Below, one piece after another: positions 34,190 through 41,754 of a stretch of 64,000 nt of DNA. Within the stretch, counting starts at the first letter, position 1; each line of letters begins with the position of its first letter. The translations under genes and the position numbers were made by a program. The stretch is from Lachnospiraceae bacterium (lineage in GTDB: Bacteria > Bacillota > Clostridia > Lachnospirales > Lachnospiraceae), in NCBI GenBank assembly GCA_902363835.1, contig CABJBM010000001.1:62001-126000 (forward strand), written 5' to 3'. Under the pieces are notes generated by a model. The model searched no databases. It saw nothing but the letters and a program-made list of their open reading frames with translations, and was not told the origin of the DNA.

Positions 34190-34226
34190 AAAAAAACGAC
34201 TGCAAGAATCTTTTTTCTCACAGCCG
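34190..34226 (-). terminator. Leader terminator before the ABC-F gene (attenuator)
   Basis: Minus strand 12-bp stem CGGCTGTGAGAA / TTCTTGCAGTCG (three G-U pairs), 6-base loop, then TTTTTTT. It ends 40 bases before the start codon of the downstream gene, so it must be controlled. The 3' arm (TTCTTGC) repeats the sequence at 34378-34386 and can pair instead with GCAAGAAT at 34312-34319. Confidence 0.75.
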
Positions 34227-34361
34227 CCTGCATCAAAATAAGCCCTCCGGGCAAACTTTTCGCTCTATCCATGTCCTGTCATGACATAAAAAGGCATGAG
34301 AATGAAATAATATTCTTGCAAAAAAAGCATGACAAAAAAGACCATATTTCCTTTTTACTTA

Positions 34362-34388
34362 TCATGCAGTTACTTCAGCAAGAATCAT
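34362..34388 (-). CDS. Leader peptide 2, MILAEVTA
   Basis: Eight codons, ATG 34388 to TGA 34362. Its ATG overlaps the stop of the two-codon uORF (TAATG), allowing reinitiation. It contains the first ATTCTTGC arm of the attenuator, so translation of it would affect folding. Small and therefore uncertain. Confidence 0.4.
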   Translation of the reverse strand: MILAEVTA

Positions 34389-34396
34389 TACTTCAT
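34388..34396 (-). CDS. Leader minimal ORF, Met-Lys-stop
   Basis: ATG-AAG-TAA with a good Shine-Dalgarno (GAGGTGA) 4 bases before the ATG and about 25 bases from the predicted transcription start. A ribosome held here by a drug would cover the ATTCTTGC arm next to it and free GCAAGAAT for anti-termination. Function is inferred. Confidence 0.5.
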   Translation of the reverse strand: MK

Positions 34397-34427
34397 TCTT
34401 TCACCTCATCTTGTCTTATATGTCCGT

Positions 34428-34456
34428 AGTTTATCATAAATATATAAAATTGTCAA
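34428..34456 (-). promoter_or_regulatory. Promoter of the ABC-F gene
   Basis: Perfect TTGACA (34456-34451), 17 bases, TAAACT (34433-34428). It starts 2 bases after the motB stop, so the gene has a leader of about 270 bases. Confidence 0.65.
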
Positions 34457-34458
34457 AT

Positions 34459-35157
34459 CTAATTGGCTCGTCCGGTAATGGTGATTTCCACTCTGCGGTT
34501 TTTGGCTCTCCCCTCTTCCGTATCGTTGGAAGCAATGGGATTGTAATGGGAGTTTCCCTCAATGGACATCTTGGAGGCTTCCAGACCCATAGAGGTCATT
34601 TCGTTTAAGACCACAACTGCCCTATCTACGGACAGCTGCCAGGAATCGGCCTCATTGGCCGCATCATAGTGGCCTAAATCTGCCGTATTGCCTGTAATCG
34701 TAATATGCTTGATGTCACCGTATATAGCCTCAAGGCTGCTGCTGATTTCCTGAATGACCGGTTTGCTTTCCGGAAGCAGGACAGCCGTATCCGGGCGGAA
34801 CAGCATGGCATCTTTTAAGTGAATGGTTACAGCTGATCCGCTGGAGGACACATCGATCATCTCTCCCATATTGTGATCGGCGATATAAGCTTTCAAAGCC
34901 AGATAAACATTATCTAAATTGTCCGCAGGGGCAAAGTTGCCGCTGTCTCCTGTGTTGGAGCTGTTCACCTGGTTGGTATGGTTTAAAGCCTTTTCCAGTC
35001 CCTGAGACATCTCCTTCACTTTCATCGAATCAATATTGCTCATGCCGTACATGATGATAAACAAAGCCAAAAGCAGTGTGATCATATCGGAATAAGTGAG
35101 AAGCCACCGCTCCGAATTGTCTTTTTCCACTTCTGGTTCCATACGCCTTCTGCGCAT
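34459..35157 (-). CDS. motB: Flagellar motor/OmpA-family protein MotB
   Basis: 232 aa. One N-terminal membrane helix holds the proton-binding Asp (TYSDMITLLLALFIIMYGMS, Asp about residue 23). A plug/linker region is followed by a C-terminal OmpA-like peptidoglycan-binding domain (ITGNTADLG, LSVDRAVVVLNEM, GRAKNRRVEITI). The stator with MotA converts ion flow into flagellar rotation. It lies 18 bases after motA. No other flagellar or chemotaxis gene is nearby. Confidence 0.88.
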   Translation of the reverse strand: MRRRRMEPEVEKDNSERWLLTYSDMITLLLALFIIMYGMSNIDSMKVKEMSQGLEKALNHTNQVNSSNTGDSGNFAPADNLDNVYLALKAYIADHNMGEMIDVSSSGSAVTIHLKDAMLFRPDTAVLLPESKPVIQEISSSLEAIYGDIKHITITGNTADLGHYDAANEADSWQLSVDRAVVVLNEMTSMGLEASKMSIEGNSHYNPIASNDTEEGRAKNRRVEITITGRAN

Positions 35158-35175
35158 TCTTTATTCCTCCCAAAT

Positions 35176-35982
35176 TTAGTTTTCAATTCCCCGTTTATAT
35201 CGTTTGGCTCCGTCAGAAAAAGCCTGGAAATAAAGGGCGAGTTCATTTTCAATATTTCGGGAGGTGTTGCCATTGGCGATCATGCACACGCCATCTACGA
35301 TCATTTCTTTTTGAATATGCTTTCTCTTCAGCTGCGTCTTTAATTTGTTTGCAATGGGTAAGTAAACCAGGTTGGCGAAAGAAACACCATACAAGGTTGC
35401 AACAAATGCAGTACCAATAGAACCGGCAAGCTGTGACGGATCATCAAAGCCGGAAGCAAGGACCATGATCAGTCCCATAACAGTACCGATAACTCCCATG
35501 GTGGGAGAAAATCCTGCGGCAGCCTCAAATACGCTGGCTTCAATGCTTTTCTGCTGTACATAAGCTCTGATATCCGACTCCAGGGTGTATTGGATGGATT
35601 CCGGGGATTTTAATTCCTGTATGAGCACCAGGCCCTCCTTGAGAAGCAGATATTCCTCCTGATCCAGCTCAGGATCCCTGCTTATTTCTTCCAGGCAGGT
35701 CACTCCATCCGCCCGGTAACGGGTCGCTATCATGGAAATTTTGGCGATCATCTTTTCCAGGCTGGCAGAATGGGGATGCTTAAAACTTTTTATCATGGCC
35801 CGCATGGCCATGGCTATGTCAGTCAGAGAATAAGATGCAACAACAGCGCCAACTGTCCCTCCCACAACGATGATGAAGGGGCTTAATAAAAACAATGACT
35901 GTATGACGCCTTCTTCCAATATAAAACCTGTCAAAAGAGCACCGATCCCAATAAAGATACCAATAAGCAGAGAAAAATCCAT
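35176..35982 (-). CDS. motA: Flagellar motor stator protein MotA
   Basis: 268 aa, four membrane helices. FSLLIGIFIGIGALLTGFILE is helix 1. The conserved pore segment GFSPTMGVIGTVMGLIMVL and GTAFVATLYGVSFANLVYLPIANKL are helices 3 and 4, and the long cytoplasmic loop contains the expected charged helix. The start has AAAGGAGGTTAATT in front. It forms the motAB pair with the next gene. Confidence 0.9.
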   Translation of the reverse strand: MDFSLLIGIFIGIGALLTGFILEEGVIQSLFLLSPFIIVVGGTVGAVVASYSLTDIAMAMRAMIKSFKHPHSASLEKMIAKISMIATRYRADGVTCLEEISRDPELDQEEYLLLKEGLVLIQELKSPESIQYTLESDIRAYVQQKSIEASVFEAAAGFSPTMGVIGTVMGLIMVLASGFDDPSQLAGSIGTAFVATLYGVSFANLVYLPIANKLKTQLKRKHIQKEMIVDGVCMIANGNTSRNIENELALYFQAFSDGAKRYKRGIEN

Positions 35983-36123
35983 AATTAACCTCCTTTGTAA
36001 CTGGCAATATATGTAACGTTAATAATTCTATCATATAATACGAATCGATAACGCTAAGATATTGCTAATATTATAAGGACGTTTCATTATGGATTTTTGT
36101 TTTATATAACGGACATTCTCATG

Positions 36124-36609
36124 TTACTGCTCATTGATCAATTTGATAAAATCCAGTGCTTCGTCAGCCGGAACCATCTGAGCCGTAATAGTAACTCCCT
36201 GTTCTGACAAATAAAGAAAATCTGTAATATCTTCTTCTGATACACTGACGGCTTTTTTCAGCATTCGGGTATTCTGTTTACCTCCCATATTTCCCACATT
36301 CACTTGATCCATATGGAAACCCGCATCGTAAAGCCTGCATATGGTTTTCGGGCTTTTGGCAACCAGAAAAACCCTTTCCCCCTGGTATTTTCCGGCACAA
36401 AGATTGGCTGCTGCCTTTTCTACCGTAAGAATTGACAGCTTACACTGCTTCGGACAGGCCAGCTTAAGAGCCTCCTTATTGATTGTATCCTTTACAACCT
36501 GATTATCTACCACCATAATTCTGGTTGCTCCTGTAACCTGGCTCCAGACAGTTGCTACCTGTCCATGAATCAGACGGTCATCAATCCGGACATTTACAAT
36601 CTCCATCAT
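36124..36609 (-). CDS. PTS mannose/fructose/sorbose family IIB component
   Basis: 161 aa from ATG 36609 (AAAGGGGA 7 bases before; an ATG at 36627 overlaps the upstream gene end). DDRLIHGQVATVWS near the N-terminus contains the His that receives phosphate from IIA. Then come IMVVDNQVVKD and NVGNMGGKQNTRML, standard for this family. It is the last gene of the sulfatase-PTS operon, separated from the IIA, IIC and IID genes by a sulfatase and a DUF3604 gene. Together the four subunits would import and phosphorylate one sugar. Confidence 0.93.
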   Translation of the reverse strand: MMEIVNVRIDDRLIHGQVATVWSQVTGATRIMVVDNQVVKDTINKEALKLACPKQCKLSILTVEKAAANLCAGKYQGERVFLVAKSPKTICRLYDAGFHMDQVNVGNMGGKQNTRMLKKAVSVSEEDITDFLYLSEQGVTITAQMVPADEALDFIKLINEQ

Positions 36610-36623
36610 CAAATAGTCCCCTT

Positions 36624-38165
36624 TCATTTGTTTTTTACGGATATAAATACAGGTGAGGTCCAGGCGGCATCTCCATTTTTCTGCCAGATACGAAGCCGTA
36701 AGTTTCCGCTTTGTTCCATCCGGATCCTTCTTTTTCCGGTAAGCTTATAGGAGCTTTCGGGATATGCCTTGCCTATGCGGATTTTATAGGCATTATGCCA
36801 CCATGGATCATCCCGGTAATGAGTGATCTCTCCCCAATGTTCCTTTGTAAGGCTGTTCACTTCATCCCAAAGAGCCACAACCTGTGAGCTGTTAAGCATT
36901 TGCCTCACCGGAAGGACATATTCTTTTCCATTGATGAGCAGGCGCAAAACGCTGTCCACATCCGCTTCCACTTCAAAGATAAAACCCTCTGTCACTGTTT
37001 TCTCCGCGCCCATCCATTTACCAGAAGCCGGAGACTGGTATGTGGTTATGGTAAAGCTGCAGCTCTTGTCATCATGGTGATAAATATCCTGACCATAGTG
37101 ATTCCAGCAAGGTTCAACGGAAAGCAGCTTTCCATCCGTTTCCAGACGTCCTTCCCAGTTTTTCATAAGGTGGTTATGATAAACCCTGGTATCAGGTCCC
37201 CAGCCAAGTTCCAGACGGAATTTAAACCGGATCAATCCAGTCTGCTTCTCCCGTTCCCATGCACCTGAATGCACAACCATTTCCTCCAGGATATTATCTC
37301 TTAAAATTTCCACCCTGTCTACTGCTCCGGTCCCTTTTATGTAAAATTCTAATTCCACTTCTTTGCCTGTTTCAATTTCAGAGCCCATTGGTGCTGAATT
37401 CACATAATAGTCCACTTCAATCCTGCTCCGGGATACCCCATAGGTTCTTCGTTTCCTTAAGCCTTCCCAGATGGACTCCTTTGTACAGTCCTCTGCAAGC
37501 ACGCACATGCTTCCGTTTTCAAACACACCGGGAATGCTGTGGTTATCACCTGCTGCAATGGCGCCGATTTTATACCCCCGCTCAAGGCCTTTTTCATAGG
37601 TCGTCTCTCCTGTCCGCGGCCCCATGTGAATATGGCGGTCCATGGACAGAGGCCCATCGTCATTTTCACTGGAACCGTGGCTGGAGTAAATTTCTGCAAA
37701 AGGAGAAAATATTTCGTTGTGAGTATCCCAGTTTTTGCCTCTGGAACCTGGCTGGTATGCCAGATGATGAGGAATTCCAATGACCTCCTGCCCCTCATAG
37801 GCTGCCACAAGTTCCTGGTACCGCATGGGATGCTCCTGTTTCCCGTCATTGTGGAGGAAAAATACATTATGATCTCCATCCAGTCCGGCACCCTGCCATT
37901 CATAACCCATAAACATGGGAAATCCCTGTCTGTTGGCTTCTTCGGTAAAGCTTCTTAACAATTCCCAGTCCCTGGCAATGATTTCATCATCATATCGGTC
38001 TTCAACCGCCAGTCCAGACGGTGTGGGACGCATGTAAAACGGGTAATAAGCCACCGGCCAGAAATCCATCTGCTTTTTAATATGCTCATACCATACCGGT
38101 AGCTCTTTCATCTGCTCATGATGAATATTACTGTGCATGTCTGTCCAAAACTTTTTGTAATTCAT
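36624..38165 (-). CDS. DUF3604/PHP-like metallohydrolase in a sulfatase-PTS operon
   Basis: 513 aa, no signal peptide. Residues 1-300 look like a PHP-type metal hydrolase of the DUF3604 family: TDMHSNIHH, MGYEWQG, HNVFFLHND, VIGIPHHLAYQ, EIYSSHGSSE and AAGDNHSIPG give the set of His, Asp and Glu ligands. Residues from about 300 form beta-rich modules. The family is not biochemically well defined. Its position between sulfatase 2 and PTS IIB suggests cytoplasmic cleavage of an imported, possibly phosphorylated, sulfated or ester-substituted sugar. GGGAGG precedes ATG 38165, and the stop overlaps an upstream in-frame ATG of IIB. Confidence 0.75.
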   Translation of the reverse strand: MNYKKFWTDMHSNIHHEQMKELPVWYEHIKKQMDFWPVAYYPFYMRPTPSGLAVEDRYDDEIIARDWELLRSFTEEANRQGFPMFMGYEWQGAGLDGDHNVFFLHNDGKQEHPMRYQELVAAYEGQEVIGIPHHLAYQPGSRGKNWDTHNEIFSPFAEIYSSHGSSENDDGPLSMDRHIHMGPRTGETTYEKGLERGYKIGAIAAGDNHSIPGVFENGSMCVLAEDCTKESIWEGLRKRRTYGVSRSRIEVDYYVNSAPMGSEIETGKEVELEFYIKGTGAVDRVEILRDNILEEMVVHSGAWEREKQTGLIRFKFRLELGWGPDTRVYHNHLMKNWEGRLETDGKLLSVEPCWNHYGQDIYHHDDKSCSFTITTYQSPASGKWMGAEKTVTEGFIFEVEADVDSVLRLLINGKEYVLPVRQMLNSSQVVALWDEVNSLTKEHWGEITHYRDDPWWHNAYKIRIGKAYPESSYKLTGKRRIRMEQSGNLRLRIWQKNGDAAWTSPVFISVKNK

Positions 38166-38177
38166 GGAATCCTCCCA

Positions 38178-39620
38178 TTACTCTCCTGGATTTATGAGTG
38201 TGTTGCTATCAATTTTCATGGTTGCCCATTCATCCGGTTTTTTCGCCGCTCCCCATGCTTTCAGCCGTCTATGCCCGTATCTGGTCTCCCGTTCCCGGTC
38301 AGCTAAATCCCTGATCTCATTTTTTCTTAAGAAGCCGTTGCTTTCTTCTATCCTTTTCATAAGCTCTTTCAACAAGCCTTCTCTGGCCGTTGACAGATCA
38401 CGTTCTTCATCGGGATCTGTCTGTAAATCATAAAGACCAATGGTTTTATCTCCTGATTTAACTATTTTGTATTGTCCAAGAACCACCGTTTCTATAAGCT
38501 GCGGGTTGTCATCACTTCCCACCATCTGCTGAATTCTTACAGGCCTGGTTTTATTGCTTCGGAAATCACTGAAATCAAGCCGCTTTCCCTGATGCCAGGA
38601 ATAATCTTCATTTCTTCCTGCCTCTTCCAAAAGCGTGCGGGATACGTCTAAAAGACTCACCGGCATTTTTGTTATACCCGGAGATATCCCTGTGCCTGCT
38701 GCCAGCAGCGGAACACGAACCGCAGCTTCATACATGGTCTGTTTTCCAAACAGTTTTCGTTTTCCAAGCTGCTCCCCGTGATCAGAGGTGTAGAGGAATA
38801 AATATTCCCTTCCTGTTTCAACAGACCGGATTTTATGATAAAGTTCTCTTACATACCGGTCTAACTGTTCTACCAGTCCGCAATAAGCTGCCTTGCAGTT
38901 TCTCATATGCTCTGGTTCACATTCCTGCAGAAATTCATTATAAACAGGAAGAGAAGGGAGCCTTGCTTCCTTTTCACACTCTTCTGCCAAAAAGCGGCTT
39001 TGGTACTTTCTGTAATCCTCATCTGCACAGGTAAAGGGAAAATGAGGGCCATAGAATCCAATCACCAGAAACAGCGGTTTTCTATTTTCCTTTTTCTTTC
39101 CCCAATTCTCAAGAAAATCCATGGCTGACTGAAATACCATCCCGTCATAAAGCATAACCGGGGAAATTCCCCCTCCAACCCCATTGAGGCAGTTTTTCCG
39201 GTTGGTAGTTCCGGCATACACGCCAAAATCCAGGCGTTTTTTTCCACCGGTTCCCCAGAACTGAGAGGTAATATCTCCGCAATACCGTTCATCAAATCCA
39301 TGCTTCTGGTCTTCTCCTTTAAAATGCATCCGGCCGGCCAGAACAGTCTGGTATCCCAGACGTCCCATTTCATGGGCAATGGTAGGCACATCGCCGCCAA
39401 GGGCGGCATCATTATTAAAAATACCAAGCTGTGACGGTAACTTTCCGGTAAGAAATGACATGCGCGAAGGGACACAAAGGGGTGAATTGCAATAGCAGCG
39501 CTCAAACAGCAGACCTTCCTCTGCGATCTTTTTAAGCCCCGGCGTATCAATCCGTTCCTCCACAAATCCCGTGTAATCCCAGCCGTGCTGGTCTGACATA
39601 ATTAAAACCATATCTTTCAT
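38178..39620 (-). CDS. Cysteine-type sulfatase 2 (cytoplasmic)
   Basis: 480 aa alkaline-phosphatase-superfamily sulfatase. LIMSDQHGWDYTG supplies the metal-binding Asp at the N-terminus. C49-V-P-S-R53 is the site turned into formylglycine by an anaerobic maturase (none in this window). LAGRMHFKG, GFYGPHFPFTCADED and LYTSDHGEQLG are the other active-site blocks. There is no signal peptide, so the enzyme should act in the cytoplasm on a PTS-imported compound. It lies between PTS IID (44 bases) and the DUF3604 gene (12 bases). Confidence 0.88.
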   Translation of the reverse strand: MKDMVLIMSDQHGWDYTGFVEERIDTPGLKKIAEEGLLFERCYCNSPLCVPSRMSFLTGKLPSQLGIFNNDAALGGDVPTIAHEMGRLGYQTVLAGRMHFKGEDQKHGFDERYCGDITSQFWGTGGKKRLDFGVYAGTTNRKNCLNGVGGGISPVMLYDGMVFQSAMDFLENWGKKKENRKPLFLVIGFYGPHFPFTCADEDYRKYQSRFLAEECEKEARLPSLPVYNEFLQECEPEHMRNCKAAYCGLVEQLDRYVRELYHKIRSVETGREYLFLYTSDHGEQLGKRKLFGKQTMYEAAVRVPLLAAGTGISPGITKMPVSLLDVSRTLLEEAGRNEDYSWHQGKRLDFSDFRSNKTRPVRIQQMVGSDDNPQLIETVVLGQYKIVKSGDKTIGLYDLQTDPDEERDLSTAREGLLKELMKRIEESNGFLRKNEIRDLADRERETRYGHRRLKAWGAAKKPDEWATMKIDSNTLINPGE

Positions 39621-39664
39621 AAGAGAATCTCCTCCGGGCCAGGCAGTTTCCGGTTATCCTGCAT

Positions 39665-40501
39665 TTACATAATTTTCAAAAACACCATAACAGCCGCAAA
39701 CCCGGTGATACCGAGAATGATTTTTGTTGCAGACCACTTCTTCTTATCCATCAGATACCACACTGCCAGCGTAAGCAAAAGGGGAAGGATTCCTGGCATA
39801 ATTTTATCAAAAATCTGTTCCTGTAAAGAAAGAGACATTTCACCGCTTACAAACTGGTAAATTACATTTGCTTTTACAGTGGTTGCAGCGACTCCGCCTA
39901 TTACGATCAGCCCCATCATGGTGAGTCCGGTCGTGATTTTATCCGCAAGCGTTCGGTTGGTGAAAAATAAGTTTGCCGCACCAATACCCATATTATACCC
40001 TTTATGAAACAAATACCACTGCATGCCTACCACGGTGGTAAGCCATACTGCGCAAAAGAACAGAGGGCCAACGGGATTTCCGTCGCTGATGCACATGCTC
40101 ATGGCAATACTTAAAAGAATCGGGCTGTAGGTGCCGATTAACATAGAGTCTCCGATTCCGGCAAAAGGTCCCATAAGCGCATTTTTGGTATTTACAATCA
40201 ACTCTTCGCTGACATCTTCTCCCATGGCACGTGCTTCCTCCATGGCAATGGTAATACCGGGGATCAGGGCGCCCAGCTGAGGCTCTGTGTTGAAAAACTG
40301 CATATGGCGCTGAAGGGACCGCTTGTATTCACCAGAATCGTTTTTATAGAGTTTCTTTAAAATCGGTTCCAGCACATGGCAAAAAGCAAGTCCCATCATA
40401 CGTTCAAAATTCTGGGTTGCCTGTATAAAGAAAATATAAGACCAGGCAGCCTTGTTAATATCTTTTTTGGTGAGCAATGAATTTTCTCTTTTATTCTTCA
40501 T
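39665..40501 (-). CDS. PTS mannose/fructose/sorbose family IID component
   Basis: 278 aa from ATG 40501, which overlaps the IIC stop by 11 bases and has GGAGGAT in front. Family features: SYIFFIQATQNFERMMGLAF at about 25-44, FFNTEPQLGALIPGITIAMEE, and GPFAGIGDSMLIGT before the C-terminal membrane part. With IIC it forms the membrane channel of the mannose-class PTS. Confidence 0.94.
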   Translation of the reverse strand: MKNKRENSLLTKKDINKAAWSYIFFIQATQNFERMMGLAFCHVLEPILKKLYKNDSGEYKRSLQRHMQFFNTEPQLGALIPGITIAMEEARAMGEDVSEELIVNTKNALMGPFAGIGDSMLIGTYSPILLSIAMSMCISDGNPVGPLFFCAVWLTTVVGMQWYLFHKGYNMGIGAANLFFTNRTLADKITTGLTMMGLIVIGGVAATTVKANVIYQFVSGEMSLSLQEQIFDKIMPGILPLLLTLAVWYLMDKKKWSATKIILGITGFAAVMVFLKIM

Positions 40502-41297
40502 AACAGTCATCCTCCTCTGTGCTATGTACCGGAGCCGGTACGGCCGTTTGGGTTCCGCCCTGTGCCATAACAAAGATAAACGCAATTGCAGTTGCAAACA
40601 CAGCCAGTGCAGTTACAGACATACTGGTAGAGCCGATCAGAATCCAGCCCATGAGAAACAGTACAAGCATCCATTTCCTGGAAAGAGACTGTTTAAGCAG
40701 CATGGCAAATCCAATGGCAGGCAGCATCTTACCTGCCACCTCAAAAAAGTGCAGGAGCCCCTGAGGCATACTGCTGATCAAAAATTCTGCCAGCGGCGTG
40801 CCAAGGTAACAGATCAGCATGGCAGAACCTGCCCGGAGAATGAAGCTTGGAACGGCTGCTAAATAAGTGGCACGGTGAATTCCGGCCCCATCTCCCTTTT
40901 CTGCAGCCCGGTCTCCCATATGAGGGAAATATGCATTGATTGTCATGATAAAGTTAAAAAGCCCAAGTCCCAGCATGCTGAGAGGAACGGATAACGCCAC
41001 TGCCTGTTCTCCGGTACCTCCGGCAGCCAGTGCCAGCGGAATACCGATATAGGCTGCCCAGTTCACATCCGCGGGCATAGCGCCTCCGGGCGTGATCTGT
41101 CCGATGAAGAGTGCCTGAACCATGGCACCTGCAATGACACCGCCTCTTACATCACCTAAGATCAAACCAACAATCAAACCGGCTACAAGAGGACGTCCGA
41201 TCATATTCCAGCCTCCAGTCACCCCAAAAAACCACGGCGTACGTTTGCTGCCCAGATATGCAAATATCCCAATCAGTAAAGCCTGTAAAAAAGTCAT
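40491..41297 (-). CDS. PTS mannose/fructose/sorbose family IIC component
   Basis: 268 aa from ATG 41297 (GGAGG 8 bases before). TFLQALLIGIFAYLGSKRTPW opens helix 1. GRPLVAGLIVGLILGDVRGG and IGQITPGGAMPADVNWAAY are the hallmark loops of the sorbose-class IIC, and about seven or eight membrane segments follow. It pairs with the coupled IID gene. The sugar cannot be told from the sequence; sorbose/N-acetylgalactosamine-type IIC proteins are the nearest group. Confidence 0.94.
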   Translation of the reverse strand: MTFLQALLIGIFAYLGSKRTPWFFGVTGGWNMIGRPLVAGLIVGLILGDVRGGVIAGAMVQALFIGQITPGGAMPADVNWAAYIGIPLALAAGGTGEQAVALSVPLSMLGLGLFNFIMTINAYFPHMGDRAAEKGDGAGIHRATYLAAVPSFILRAGSAMLICYLGTPLAEFLISSMPQGLLHFFEVAGKMLPAIGFAMLLKQSLSRKWMLVLFLMGWILIGSTSMSVTALAVFATAIAFIFVMAQGGTQTAVPAPVHSTEEDDCYEE

Positions 41298-41315
41298 ACC
41301 TTTTTCCTCCATTAA

Positions 41316-41741
41316 TTATTCTTCGTAATCCCCTTCTGCTAAAGCAGATTCTTCAAACTGTACCATTGCATTTTTTCCGGCATTCAAGCTCTTTTCGGCA
41401 ATTGCAGAAGAACTGTCCATGGAAAGCCTTGACATATATCCTTCCAGTACGGACGGCAGATTTGCTCCGCCTATTACCGATATCTTGTCAGGTTGTTCCA
41501 TTTTCATACGGACTGAGACATTAAAGGGGGATCCTCCTGTTAAATCCGTATAAATCATAATTCCGGTGCATTGGGTAAGCCGCCCGGCAGCCGCAGTTAA
41601 TTTTCCGGTCAGAATATCCAGAGAATCTTCCTGCAGAAAATCCACTGCCTCGTAATACGTAAGCTCTCCGGCCAGCAGCTTCAGTCCGCTTGTGATTCCC
41701 GTGGCAAAGCTTCCATGACCAGTTACTATCATCCCTACCAT
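41316..41741 (-). CDS. PTS mannose-family IIA component
   Basis: 141 aa from ATG 41741, preceded by AAAAGGAGGTAAAA. His9 in MIVTGHGSFATG is the residue phosphorylated by HPr. GIMIYTDLTGGSPFNVS and SVIGGANLPSVLE are standard for the ManX-type EIIA domain. It is a free-standing subunit, not fused to IIB. It lies 13 bases after sulfatase 1. Confidence 0.94.
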   Translation of the reverse strand: MVGMIVTGHGSFATGITSGLKLLAGELTYYEAVDFLQEDSLDILTGKLTAAAGRLTQCTGIMIYTDLTGGSPFNVSVRMKMEQPDKISVIGGANLPSVLEGYMSRLSMDSSSAIAEKSLNAGKNAMVQFEESALAEGDYEE

Positions 41742-41754
41742 TTTTACCTCCTTT

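Noticed and set aside
34190..34456. T-box or metabolite riboswitch before the ABC-F gene
   Set aside because: No T-box core or known riboswitch motif; small ORFs plus three complementary arms explain the leader as translation-linked attenuation.
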